Shown in pieces: positions 24,823 to 37,292 of a stretch of 64,000 nt of DNA. The notes under the pieces were generated by a model. The model was given only the letters and a program-made list of their open reading frames with translations. It was not told the DNA's origin and did no database searches. The stretch's first letter is position 1, and each line of letters starts with the position of its first letter. The position numbers and the translations under genes are program-made. Source of the stretch: Toxoplasma gondii ME49 (Eukaryota; Apicomplexa; Conoidasida; Eucoccidiorida; Sarcocystidae); contig NC_031472.1 of assembly GCF_000006565.2 (NCBI RefSeq), positions 1,269,227-1,333,226 of the forward strand, in the 5' to 3' direction.

Positions 24823-26595
24823 TTATAAATTCTGCACAATCTCCCCTTTGACCTCAGAACGGCCTCTCGCTGCCAACTGAACTTCCTGCGTGTACTCACA
24901 AGGCATAAATATAGGCTCAGAGTGCACCGCGTCGATTTCAACGGAAACAAGCCCGCTTGCCATTGTTAGTTTAGGCTTCGAGGTTCGAAGCTGAAACTGG
25001 GCAAATCCTTCACTGAGGCAGGCGACCATAATTTCTAGGGCGATCGTCATGTTGTCCGTGTTCGGGTGCCAAATCTCCTGCTTTGAAACCTCCAGAGGAA
25101 GTTGAATGCTGCTGCGGGGGCGAATCGTGTAAACCACCGTTGTCTGCCTGTCTCCTGAAACCATGTCGCTTTTTTGTTGAACCTGTCCGATTCCGTGCCA
25201 CTCTGGGCACAACCCGTGGCTCGCTCCGGCAACGTCTTCCGACTCTGTCCTTGGAGGACATGCAGTGGCATTGGCAAACTGGAGGTAACTAGGAAAAGGA
25301 CCACGAGAGGCAGCGGGTGGTGCTGAATCTGAATTTCCAGAGTTTCCACTGACGTCACCAGATTGTAATTCCTCGGTCCTTATGTGACTCCCAGGCTTTC
25401 CGTGGCGGTCACTGCCCCGCTCCAATCGACTGGGCACATCGGCAACGCTTCTCCCCGGGCTCAGAGCGTCGAGAATATCCTGAACGAGCAGCGGGTTCTC
25501 TAAAAGTTCGTCGCCGGGTTCCCAACCCTGGACTTTCCAGCCTGTCTGGGGAGTTTCCGTCACCAGAATTTCTCGCGCGCCGCGGTCGATGGCCACGCCG
25601 TTCACTCTGGAAGGGTGGAGTTGCCTACCTGGGACATAGGAATGTGCTGTCCAGAGTTCATGGGGCAGGCCATCGCCTTCCTGCATGAACAAATGGCCTA
25701 ATGCGTCTTCGTCGCTCCAGTTGTGGAACTCTGAAGACAGGCGACGTTCTTTCGGAGGACCTGTTGGCTTCTGGTTTTCCGTGGCGGATTCAAAAAGGCC
25801 GTGATGTCTTGAAATGAAAGACTCGCCGGCCAAACGCCGCCGCCGACGGTATAGTTCTGGAGGGAAAATCGTCGGTTCCTCGGCACTGCCAGGAACAGTT
25901 GAAGGAACAAACGCAACTGTGGCCTCAAAGCCAGGGTGGTGATTCGCCCAAGGAAAGGATGCTGTCCGATTTCTTGCTGTCTGTTCGTGTGGAGTCCTCT
26001 CATGAACCTTGCGCTCCGGTGGGTTCGTGGTTTCACCTGGCGTCGACTCTCCGCGTTTCACCTCTGTGTGTGCCACCGAGTACGCCTTGGGAGACGGACG
26101 AAAGAAAAGAGAAAGATCAGAGATTTCGATTTCCAGTGGCAGCAACATGGGGTTGGACCCCTTAACATTCACTTGCAGGCTCTCGAGCAACACTTCAAGA
26201 TGTTCTCTAACGGGCGAAGAAGCAATTCGTAACGGCTGTATGAACCGAATATCGGTAAACTGCAGAGGATTTCCATGTTGAGCGAAGGAGTAAAAGTCCA
26301 GAACCACGACAGCGAACGCTGCAGCTCCTGCTGCCAAGAGAATAAGAATGACCACGACGCAACAAATCAACAGGCTGGAAAAGCTCGGCTTTTGCTGTCG
26401 CTTTACCTGCGCTTTCTGTTCGTTCTTGGTTTCAATAGAAGGCTGAGGGACGTTTCTGTGGCTGAGATGACTGCATTGGAAGGATTTATCGGTTTCGAGA
26501 AGTGTGATTTCACTGGTGCTTTCTGGGAAATGTTGTTCGCTGGTACGCGCTGCAGAAAGTTGTAGTGGCCGGTGGTCGGCGTGATGGGCTGCCAT
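24823..26595 (-). CDS. Single-pass membrane protein with possible LEA2-like domain
   Basis: One uninterrupted frame of 590 residues from the first ATG (MAAHHADH). A basic stretch (KAQVKRQQKP) precedes one hydrophobic segment at about residues 74-99 (LLICCVVVILILLAAGAAAF), giving type II topology with a large C-terminal ectodomain. After the membrane span the chain reads VNVKGSNPMLLPLEIEISDL, and near the end it shows beta-rich segments such as TTVVYTIRPRSSIQLPLEV. That pattern, strands around an NP turn, resembles LEA2/NDR1-like domains. It would be split by about 280 residues of low-complexity, partly N-glycosylatable sequence. The function is unknown, and the LEA2 call is structural inference only. 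Confidence 0.75.
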   Translation of the reverse strand: MAAHHADHRPLQLSAARTSEQHFPESTSEITLLETDKSFQCSHLSHRNVPQPSIETKNEQKAQVKRQQKPSFSSLLICCVVVILILLAAGAAAFAVVVLDFYSFAQHGNPLQFTDIRFIQPLRIASSPVREHLEVLLESLQVNVKGSNPMLLPLEIEISDLSLFFRPSPKAYSVAHTEVKRGESTPGETTNPPERKVHERTPHEQTARNRTASFPWANHHPGFEATVAFVPSTVPGSAEEPTIFPPELYRRRRRLAGESFISRHHGLFESATENQKPTGPPKERRLSSEFHNWSDEDALGHLFMQEGDGLPHELWTAHSYVPGRQLHPSRVNGVAIDRGAREILVTETPQTGWKVQGWEPGDELLENPLLVQDILDALSPGRSVADVPSRLERGSDRHGKPGSHIRTEELQSGDVSGNSGNSDSAPPAASRGPFPSYLQFANATACPPRTESEDVAGASHGLCPEWHGIGQVQQKSDMVSGDRQTTVVYTIRPRSSIQLPLEVSKQEIWHPNTDNMTIALEIMVACLSEGFAQFQLRTSKPKLTMASGLVSVEIDAVHSEPIFMPCEYTQEVQLAARGRSEVKGEIVQNL

Positions 26596-28491
26596 GATTT
26601 GAACCAAGCGAAAGAAAGCGCCGTCTCAGGGTGGGTAAACACTGATCGATAACGATACTTACAACGAGTCGCACAGAATCCTTGTTCCACATAGATCGGC
26701 GAAGCCAGTTAAGAAACCAGTGTCACAGCGCTTGTACAGAGCTCCTAGAACTCGGACCTACAACAAAAACGGATATTTGACATGCACTGGGCCAACTGTC
26801 GACGAAGGGAGGTATCCTTAACTGAAATGCAGAGAAGTCTCGAGTAGACGGAATTCCACAACACGTGACCGCGATGTATTGCTTCTTTGAAAAGAAGATG
26901 ATCCAGGAACGAAACAAAACAGACAAGGTACAACCAAACGACAGAACCGTGTGCAGCAAGTAGGCAGGTCTCAAAATGAATCAACACCGCCGTCAATCGC
27001 TCCAGGTTGTTAGCATTCGAACGGGCATTTCCGGACTCTTAACGGTAGATTCGGGCAGCGATGCTAACGCGGGAATTTCCCAAAGTGCATCTTCCTGGAT
27101 ATTCAAATAAGAAACCGAAGAGGAATCACTGCATTGTTCAGCCGACTGCCGGGTTTACCAATTAATCTTTCCGAAATTCTCATCCGTTTTCCTACAAGAC
27201 GATCCGGGTGACAACTCTGCTGTGTGCAATGCTGGCAGGCCTCGATGGACCTTTCTGGCAACAAATCTGTTCCATTGTACAACTAGTGTACAGCAGGAAT
27301 TCGTCTTTGTGTCGTCAAACAACTCCAATAGCTAGCAGAGTGGTTTCTGCGGAAGGGCACCTTAATTTTTCTGCGATCGAGCCAAGCCTTACTCTGAGCA
27401 CTGGTAGAGAACACGGGCTCATTTCCTTCCACATAGTTCGCTCAAAAGTTATTTTGCGTCCACGACTAGGTCGGCTTTCTCTACACAGAACCATCGTTCT
27501 GTGCGCTCCCACGAGTTCCATCATTTCGAAGAAACATGCTCTTGCTTGCGGCCAACGTTGTCGCTGGATGGAAGACCTTGGATATGAAATGGCCAGAGGT
27601 GCCGCACAAACACTCACTGCAGCACTTCCGTTCTATCTTTACCACGGGTCACTGGCTCTGATGGCGTGATTTTGGAAGACTTAAACGTCGCCATCGTGAC
27701 ACAAACGAAGCACAGTATGCGGTATTACAGACAGAATAAGTGTTCACCGCAATACTCCACCTAGACTATCTATGAAGCAGGCACATTTGCCTGTTCGACT
27801 ACTTCAGCATGTCAAATCCTGCTTTGTCTAGCATTGTAAGGGAGGACATTCACATACGCTGCGATTTCCAGCTGCATTCACCGGAGGCCTGTGGATATCA
27901 GCAATTTTGTGAATCACCCACGAGCGCCTGCGTGTTCAGTGTGTACCGATGCATCCGTCCACCGAACGTGATTGGCAAAGATCACTCAACACTCGATCGG
28001 CGTGGTATTTCTGCAGAACTCCTGACAAGATGTACGGCTCTTTCCAACCAGAAACATGTCTTTGTGGATTCGGTTTCTCGCAGTTGTTACCGACGCTCAG
28101 CCTATCGGATGTGTGAAATGGCAAACGACCACCGAGGTCGCTTCAGTGACAACTTTGGAGTGTCTGTCTCCAATGAAGATCCCCTTTTTCTCTGGAGCCA
28201 ATTCGCAAAAGGAAACGAGGATCACTTCCCCGTCTCTGGTATTTCTCTTTAGTATTTCCCGCCGGACATACATCGGCAATAATCGACAACAACGACCTTT
28301 CGTACTGTTTGCCAAGCGTGCACGGTCTTTTCGGATTTCCTGGATTTCGTCTCCGCCGTTCGAAATCAGAGTTACGGATTCTTTGCAAGACTCGGAAACA
28401 AAACAAGCAAGACAGCCCTCCCCAATCGGTGTCCCCTCGTACCCCTTTGAAACGTCGGCAAAAATGCTCCCCGTGAAGACTGCTTTCCTGT
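26596..28491. other. Intergenic region, no gene recognised
   Basis: About 1.9 kb between the start of the membrane protein and the stop of MTR4, both on the minus strand. Frames at 27208-27669 (+) and 28056-28541 (+) lack recognisable features. The second overlaps the 3' end of MTR4 antisense. Confidence 0.5.
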
Positions 28492-31400
28492 CTACAAATA
28501 GAGGGAGGATGAAAAGACAATCCCGCGACGGATCTTCTTGATTCCCTCCAAAAACTTTTTTTCAAGGTCGGGGTTTCCAATCGACTTGGAGGCACAGGCC
28601 ATTTGCCGCATGAGTTCTTCCAGTCTACGAAGACAGCGAATGACGGTTCCTTCGTAGATCGAGGTGCCGCTGAGGACATCGGCGAATTTCTCGCCTTTTG
28701 CCCACCGGTACGTAAGCGACATAATTGCATGCTGGAATTTATTCACGTAATCGTCCACTGTCTGCGTGCACGGAGAGGCGGAATTCTCCGACGGCTTCGT
28801 CGCCGAAGACCCTACGGGGTCAATGTATCGACTTTCCACGCACACCGCCGCAATGTTCTTTGCCACTTCCTTCACCTTCTCCAAACCTGGAGGAACACCG
28901 GGAACAAGCCGCACATGCACAAAAATACACATTCTGACACGCAAACACACATCAACGGAAAAACCCAGTGCTACACAAGCGATAAGCAAAGTTGCAGTGA
29001 CACTGATGTCCCCAAAGAGTGGCGAGATGCCGTCCACCTTCGCGTAGACTCTCTAGACACAACGAGGCGTGCATGCGGCAAAACATGGAAACGACAATCC
29101 ATAAGAAGAACCAGACACAATGATAAAACTCGATTCGAGATGCACCAGTTACAAGCCCAAGCCACCAACATAGTTCACGACCGTCGGAGACACTCCGCTG
29201 TCGGTGGAGCTCAATGGTAGAGCAAAGGACTGAAGATCCTTATGCTATCAATTCGATTCTGATTTTCAAATTTGTAATTACCATTTTTTTATTTTGACAA
29301 AAATTAAAGATTGTGGCTTTGTGCTCAAAATCGAGTCCTCTCACTAGAGCCGAAAAGAAAACGAAAACCACTTCTTGCTTTTCGCCAGATCGCTTGGGCT
29401 TGATCGAACCAAACATACCGGTGATTTAGTCGTATGTCTGTCATCACCATCTCGGGGAGACATCAATAACGATAACACGTTTCTGATTAACCGAAACAGA
29501 CATATATATATATATATATCTATATATATCTATATATATATATATATATATGATTGTAAATTCGTATGGTTATACACAGGTGGCTCTAGGTCTATCTGAG
29601 CACACGCAGATATAGACGTATATGCATATATATACATATACAAAGAGTTACATATTTATATTTATATATATTTATATATATATATATATATATATACGAT
29701 CACGGCGCATGGCGTGTTGACTTACAAGTGAGAAGGACCTCTTCTTTGGGTTCTGGTTCGTCGTGTTTTTCTTGGAAAACGAGGCAACTTAGAAGTGCGC
29801 AGATCGCCTCGACTTCCATCGTTTCGAAGACGTTTTGGAAAAGCAATTCGGCAGCCACCAACTCGTCGGCAGTGGTGATTTCGCATGCAACTCGACCCTT
29901 CACAGTCACCACGTCGTTGGCGTCGAGGAAGTCCAGTTGCCGCAGCACGCGTCGCATCGCTCTCAAGGTGTCCTGAAGACCGCGAGAACTCGGGGAGAAG
30001 AACGGAAACTCACGGAGGAGAACGGAAACTCACGGAGAAGAACGGAAACTCACGGAGGAGAAGACGCGGCACTCCAGACGGCAGAAGACAGGAAAGCGCA
30101 GAAGCGATGGAGGGGCGAAGAGCGGAAGAGAGAGAGAGAAAACAGCGAGCAGAACAGAGCGAGCAGAGCGAGGATACGAGGAGCTGGAGGAGGAACAGCA
30201 ACCAGAGAGACACGGCAGAGAGAGAAAAGCTGGAACGCGAGTGAGGGGCGTGGAGAAGGGGAAACGAGACGGAGAAGCGACGGCACAAGCGACAGAAGGA
30301 GAGAGAAACAAGTAGGAAACGAGACAGTCAAAAGGAGAGTCCGGTGAAGATCGATTCACAGAGGGGATGGAAAGCGACGACAACCTCGAGGCGAACAGGT
30401 GAGACAGACGAGACTAGACACATCTGCTGCAAGAGAGCAACAAGACGGAGAACGAGGACAGGAACAAGAAGAGACAGAGTGCATAAGCGGACGAGAAGAC
30501 GAAACTGTAGAGCAAGCGGAAGTGGAAAGACGCAATAGAGGAATGAGTGGGAGACGGAATAAGGGGATAATCCAGGAGGGAACAGAGACTTACCTTCATA
30601 ACAAGTTGTTTTTGGCTGTCCAGAGACTCTCGAAGAATTCGAAGTTTCGTCTGCAACTGGACGCGCCGGTGGTGAGCGTCGTAGTATGTCCCACATAGTG
30701 GGTGTTCGTAGAGAGGATTCTGCGTTAACCGCTTCTCCTTCTCCGCAATCGCAGCCACTAATTCCTTGATAAGAACACAAAACAAAGCTCTCCACAGTGC
30801 CAGTTGAAAACCGTCATCCACCCAAACATGCCTCTGTACTGAGACCTGAGTCATATTATATATATACATATATATATATAGATAGATAGATAGATAGATA
30901 AATGTATATGGTTGTGCGTGTCAGTCTAGTTGAGTACGCCGGCATGGATGTGCATATACGTAGCTGTGTAACTGTACATACATCAGCATACATGTACGTA
31001 CAAACATAAAATTGTCTAGAGTCGCTTTCTGAGAGGCAGTTTGCGATCAAAGGGTGCACGCGGGGAAGAAGAAAACTGAAGAAGCATTGAAGACAATGGA
31101 TTCGTATCACCGTGTTCCTGCGCGGACTTACTGGGAGACGCGGCTCCGGAATTTTCATTTCTTGGATCGGATCCAGAAGTGGAATGCCTCCTTCCGGCTG
31201 AAGCGAACGCAAGACACGATGCGACTCCGAACGCGAAGTTGCAGGAAAGAGGAAGTGAAAAAGAAGAAGCAAAACTCAAACACGCACGCGAGAGAAGGAG
31301 ATGCGAAAGGGGAAAGAAGACAGAACAAGGGGGAAGGAGAAAGGAAGGACAAGAGAGGAGAACCCAAAAGAGGAAGCCGCAAGGAAAACCAGACACAGGA

Positions 31401-34400
31401 AGCAGCTGGACGAAAAAGAGAGAAGAACGAAGAGAAGAAAACCGGGAAGCAGAGAGATGGATGGACGATCGGCGAACGGATATAATGCGGAAAAATCGCG
31501 AAAAAAGGGGGAACGTCCAATGTGCAGCAAGACGCATCGTAAACAAGGCGAAGAAGCGATGCGACCTCCGAAATACGAACCTCGAATCTCTTCTCGACCT
31601 TCTTGAGCTGGAAATGAAGAGAACGACGCGCGTCTTCGGAGCGAACGTCGACACCCACAGGGAGGGTCATCCGGCACTTGCTAATGCTGCGAATGCATGA
31701 AATCGTGAAAGAAACAACCTGAAAAAACACAAAAAAAACAAAACGGAATGGAACGGAACGGAAAAAGAGAAGAGAGACAGACGAATGCAGCGCCAGCTTG
31801 GATGCAAGAAAGGGGAAACTCACCACGTAAAAATCGCACACCACTGGCTGAGAAAAATACAAATCGTCGTGACACCCACCAGGACCAACGAAAACCACGA
31901 CACGCCAGACCTTAAAGTCACCATGTGAAAAGCAAAGAGACGAATCTATTATACATTGATGTAAATATATACATGAATATGCACAGCATATGCATACAGA
32001 TATACAAATACATATATTTTTATACATACATACATACATACATACGAATATATATATATATATATATATGCCCTGTCAAGTTCTATCTGTATTGAAGTCT
32101 TTCTGTATATATGAGTTTACAAATGCGATCATGTTTCTACGAGTGCCGACGTGAGTGCGTCCTTTCTGGGAGCTGTCTTTCTCCGCAGTTGTATGAGAAG
32201 TCGCGCGCGCGGTTTGTCCTCAATCGCTTCACTGCGTAAAGCTGCAGACATCTTGTCTAGCCGGCAGTGAACAGTGCTTGATTCGCCTACAACGCGGTCG
32301 TGGTCGACTCAGGGTATTCTCTGTCCTACTAAACACTCGCTCTTCATCTCAGCGTACGCGCACTGCCCTCCATTGTCGGTGGTCCCCCAAACTCCTTTTG
32401 AAAGCGTCTTCTTCCTCACCGCGAGGACGTAGTCTTTCTTCTCGACGCCTCCGTTGACGCTTTTTGCAGGCTGCGGCTTCTCAGAGGCCGCGACGGCGCC
32501 CGTCGCGCCTTGTCCATGGGTCTCTCGGATGCTCTCTGGTGTGCAAGCAACCAGACAGTCTACCACGAGCTGCTCCGTGGGTCCATCCCTCACTGCGTTC
32601 GTCGAAGGCACACAGCGCTTCGAAATCTAAAAAAAGCCGAGAAGAACAGGGGAAGAAGAAGAAAGAAGATGCACATAAGAGCAAAGATACCGAGGAGCAG
32701 CGTGCGTGATCTGTCGATCTGCATCTTCTACCCAGTTGTCTCTTTGCTGTTGTACTTGTCTATCTATCTATAACTGTCTCTCTATCAATCTATCTATATC
32801 TGTCTCTCTATCAATCTATCTATACCTGTCTCTCTATCAATCCATCTCACCCCTGTCTATGTGTCGACCAATCAATTCATCGCTCTATCTACCTGTATAG
32901 AGATACGTATATTTACATACAGATATGTATATCGGCACCTCCCTATCGAGCTGCCTGGCTCACTGTCCATCCATCTGCAACTACCTATCTCTCTATCCGC
33001 CTAACCATCAATCTAAATGTAGATCTCGCTGCCTTTCTACATCTATCGATTCCTACGGTTCCGTACAAATGTATTACATTGCATCCCCCATTCCGTCTGT
33101 GTGAGCCAGTTAGTGCCGATCTCAAAGTGCGTTTGTGTTCGTCTCTCTATTGGCGGATCCGAATGGGCTACCACCGTGTAAATGCACGCTCTGCGAGAGA
33201 CGACAGTGGACCTGTGAGTGAGTAGATCTCGAACATTCTCTGAACCGGTGCACCGTTTTCCTTCTCCATTTTTCCCCCTCCCCCCCTCCCCGCCCAATGG
33301 CTGCCTGTCGCCCACGAGAGGATGCAACTCCGACAGAAAAGAAACCATCGAAGAAAAAGTTCTTTTTCGCTTACTTTGCTCAGACACGTTGCCCATCCCC
33401 AGTCGGTGCCGCTCTCGTCTACAAGGCGAACGATGCGGCCCGCTTGCAGGTAGCGCAAAATATATTTTTCTTGCATGGCCAGATCTCGGAGCTCCTTCCC
33501 CAATCCCGAGAGGTCGTGCTTCAACTCGTAGTACTCCCGTACAGCCTGAAGTCAAGTAAAAACAACTCGATCTCTCTTTCAAATACTCACTTCATTGTAG
33601 TATATATATATATATATATATATATATTTGAAGAAGTAGTGGAATGATACGGGAGTGAAATGCACCTTTTCTAATAGAAAAATAATAAACATATACATGT
33701 ATGTATGCATTCATTAGGAGCGTTTACAGATAGATGCAAACATATGTCTATGCAGATAAAGCGGCCCATGCGTGTTTGTGGGTCGCCCTGAAAAAGTGCA
33801 CTTGTCTTGAGGAAAGGCGACGGTGGTTTTTTTTTGACATTTCTCAGGAAATGTTTGTGGCTTCAGAAGACTCACCGCCTCGACATCGAAGGAAGGTCTG
33901 TCGGCTTCGTCTACGTCCGCAAGCGCGTGGATGTCCTTTACTTTCTTCACCTCCTCCTCAAGTTCTTCCTTCTCCTTCTCCAAATGCAGAGCCTTCCTGT
34001 TTCTCTGAAACTGAAAGAACGCCAGCGATTCAGAGACGCGAAACTCGAAAGTGAAAAAAGCGCGAAACACAACTCGCGAAGACGAACACCCTACACCAGA
34101 CTCTCTAACCGCATCCTTGAGTTCGCCGACTCTGTCGCTGCATCTCTCTTTCTTTCCTTCTCCGGTAGCTGTCATGTTTCAATGTCGGTTAACCTTTCCT
34201 CGTCCTTACGTATACTCAGGGCATGCAATACCAGTCAGATAGCAACTGAAGCTGGACTTCCCCTCTGCGTCGGTTGCCTCTCTAGTTCTGGCTTCTGGCT
34301 TTCTTCTCTACGCATGTCTTCCGAAGTCACTTCTTCGCCGTCTGCGAGTTTCTCCCCTCGTCACTTTCCCTCCCGATCCTTTCTCCTCGCTTCCCTGGTT

Positions 34401-36472
34401 CCTCTGCTTTCCTCGGCGTCTCGGAGTTCTTCGTCTTTCCTCGCGTGCTGTCCTGTTTTCGCCTTCGTTTCTCCTCGTTTCGTCGCGGTTGACACCCTGT
34501 CTGTTTCAGTCACTGACTGAGTTTCTGTGTCTTTTAGGCCAGCCTCCTCACGCTGTCTTGGCCTTCGAGTTCCCTGCTTTTTCCCTGTTGCCTCTGCTCA
34601 CATGCGCAAACGACCGAGAAATCATGAAGGCCGGATTCGCGTCCTCGATGCGGAAGAGATTTAAAAGCATGTTGAAGCCGAGGTGGAAGGTGGAGATGAG
34701 TGGGGCGCCCTGGCCCATGAAAAGCTGCTTCGCCTCCTCAGGATCCACTTGCTCGTCGAACATGATGATCACGATTCCTGCAGAACGGAGACGGAACGCT
34801 GCTTCTCCTCTTCACATGACGCAAACGCACACCAACTCTCGAACGCGAACCATGCAGAGCAAAGGAACGCGACGGGGAAAACGCAAACGCGGCACAGTGG
34901 AGGCAAGCGACCAGAAACAGCGACCGACCGAGAGCGACAAAGTTACAACGCGAAAGAAAGAAAGACAGATATAAAGAGATATCGAGATACACACAGACAG
35001 ATAGAAAGACAGCGAGAGGGCGCGAGAGGAGAGAGAGAAGAGCATGAGCTAGAGGAGTGACAAGCACAAGACGACAGACGAGGAGACGAGGACGGGAGAG
35101 CGAGAGCAGAGCAGAGATCAAAGAGCCGGACTTGAATGGAGAAGGTGCCGAGCAGGCATTTCTTGAATGTGATGAAAAACTGGACTTCCCGCGAGGCGTC
35201 GCTTTCTCCAGTGTCCTTACCTCGGTCGTCAAGGCCGCGACGACCTGCGCGACCCGCCATTTGAATGTACTCTCCAGAGTTGACAATCCGATATTCTTGA
35301 CCGTCGTATTTTCGAATGGCAGTGAAAATAACTGTTTTCGCAGGCATGTTCACTCCCATGCTGAACGTTTCTGTGCTGAAGAGTACGCGAAGCAGAGACT
35401 CCTGCGCAAGACGAAAGCAGACGAGAAGAGAAACAAGGAAAGCAGAAGAGGCAGCGACTGAGACAGAGAGTCGGGCAGCTGGAAGAGCATGTGCAAAGAG
35501 TGCACAAAGAGCGAAAGTAACAGAAACATGAAGGCGACAAAAAAGGACCGAAACAGGAACAAAAAACGAGAGAAACACACAGACGCTGAAGAGAAGCAAA
35601 GACGAGAGCGAAAAACGAGAGAGCGCATGAGACACGGAGAGTGACAGGCAGGTAGACAGGATAGCGATTGTGACTGGAGACGATGAGAGCTTGATTACTT
35701 CAAGCGCAAAACAGGCAACAGACAGGGTGATGATGTGTACAGTTTGAGCAACGCAGGAAGACGCTGCCATTCAGGTCCTCTGCCGGTCTCGAGGTGTACA
35801 GACACTTGACGTTCAGAGAAGGCAAACACTAACCTGGAAGAGAATTTCTATCATTTCTTTGACGAACGGCAGGAGTCCGCCGTGGTGAATTCCGATGCCG
35901 CGTTTCAGCAGAGGTAAAATCGACTTTACCTGCGAGAAGACAAAAAGCTGCTGCATGCATGAAACGTTTAAATTGTTGAACCGTTTTGAGGCTGAGTCTC
36001 GTTGTTTTGTGTGAAGTGCGTCCACTGAGAAGCTTCTTTGCCAAAAGCAAATAGACAGGCGCCCATTTCCACCTCCAAAGTTTGCACATTAAACAGATGC
36101 GCATACACAAATATACGCATAAATACATATATGTACATGCATATACATAATATGCGTATATGCATATACATAATATGCGTATATGCATATATACAGATAT
36201 TGGATATATGCACGTCTGCGACTACTTGTTTTCACATGGATACATGAACGGATATCAACACACGGTCTGGGCGCGAAGACCTCGACCTCTGAACGCGCAA
36301 GAAGCTCCGGAGCCATATGCAGAGACAAGCGTCTCGGCCAAACAGGAAGAGGCAGACGAACAAACGCACAGACGGATGGCTACATGCATGTCTGTAGTTT
36401 CATAGACAGATACAACGAGCGACACAACGACGCAGACAGCGAAGCACAGAGAGCGAGATACACGTACCCATA

Positions 36473-36512
<40 letters not shown>

Positions 36513-37256
36513 GATGTATATATATGCATATAAATATGTATATATATACATATATGTAGAAATATGTATAAATATGTATATATACGTATATATATATATA
36601 TATATGTAGAGTCGAACAGAAACAGACGCGAGTCTCTTGTCTTCGGTGAGGCAGGTTTAGTTCACAGATTCCGTGTACGGACTTGCGGGAGGTGGCGGTC
36701 TTCCTCTTCGAGCGTCTCAAGAGCGTTGTTGAAGATTTCTTCGATCAACTGTTTTTCTTCCTCAGTCGTAAGGTCAACGTTGCCTCCAGCGTTTCGACTT
36801 CCGCTGCCCAGCAGCGCCGTCGCGTTTGCTTCACACTCTCTCTTGGAGAAGCAGAAAATAATCACGGGAGTGTACTGGCGCGTGTGACACATCAGAATCA
36901 ACTTCTCGATGCTCGAGCGGTTGCGGCCTCGCCCGCGTCGCTGCATCCAAAGATGATAAATGAAAAAAACGCACGAGCGAATCAACGCCTTAACCGCTGA
37001 GGCCAGACAGCTGCATCGAGAAACCATATGCGGCTCCGCGAATCAATAAACGGAGACGAAACCTCGTGGATGGCGACACAGAGAGAGAGAGAGTGACTGA
37101 GATATCTACATGGAGACACACAGCGCACCGGGACCAGCAGTCCGAGAACGGCGAAAAGATGAAGAATAGACAAACGCCTACTTCTTCAGTTACACGTCTG
37201 CAGCTATTTAGACGCATAAAGATCTACAACTATATCTACATATATCTACATATATC

Positions 37257-37292
<36 letters not shown>

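Noticed and set aside
27208..27669. Plus-strand frame of 153 residues in the intergenic region
   Set aside because: No recognisable motif; Cys/Leu/Ser-rich chance composition.
29200..29270. A functional nuclear tRNA-Phe gene
   Set aside because: The acceptor stem is unpaired and the T-stem has a mismatch at the position next to the loop, so a fossil is more likely.
31155..32039. Minus-strand frame of 294 residues
   Set aside because: Only the small parts 31847-31824 and 31718-31581 match MTR4; the rest is intron with TA/TACA repeats at one end and pyrimidine tract at the other.
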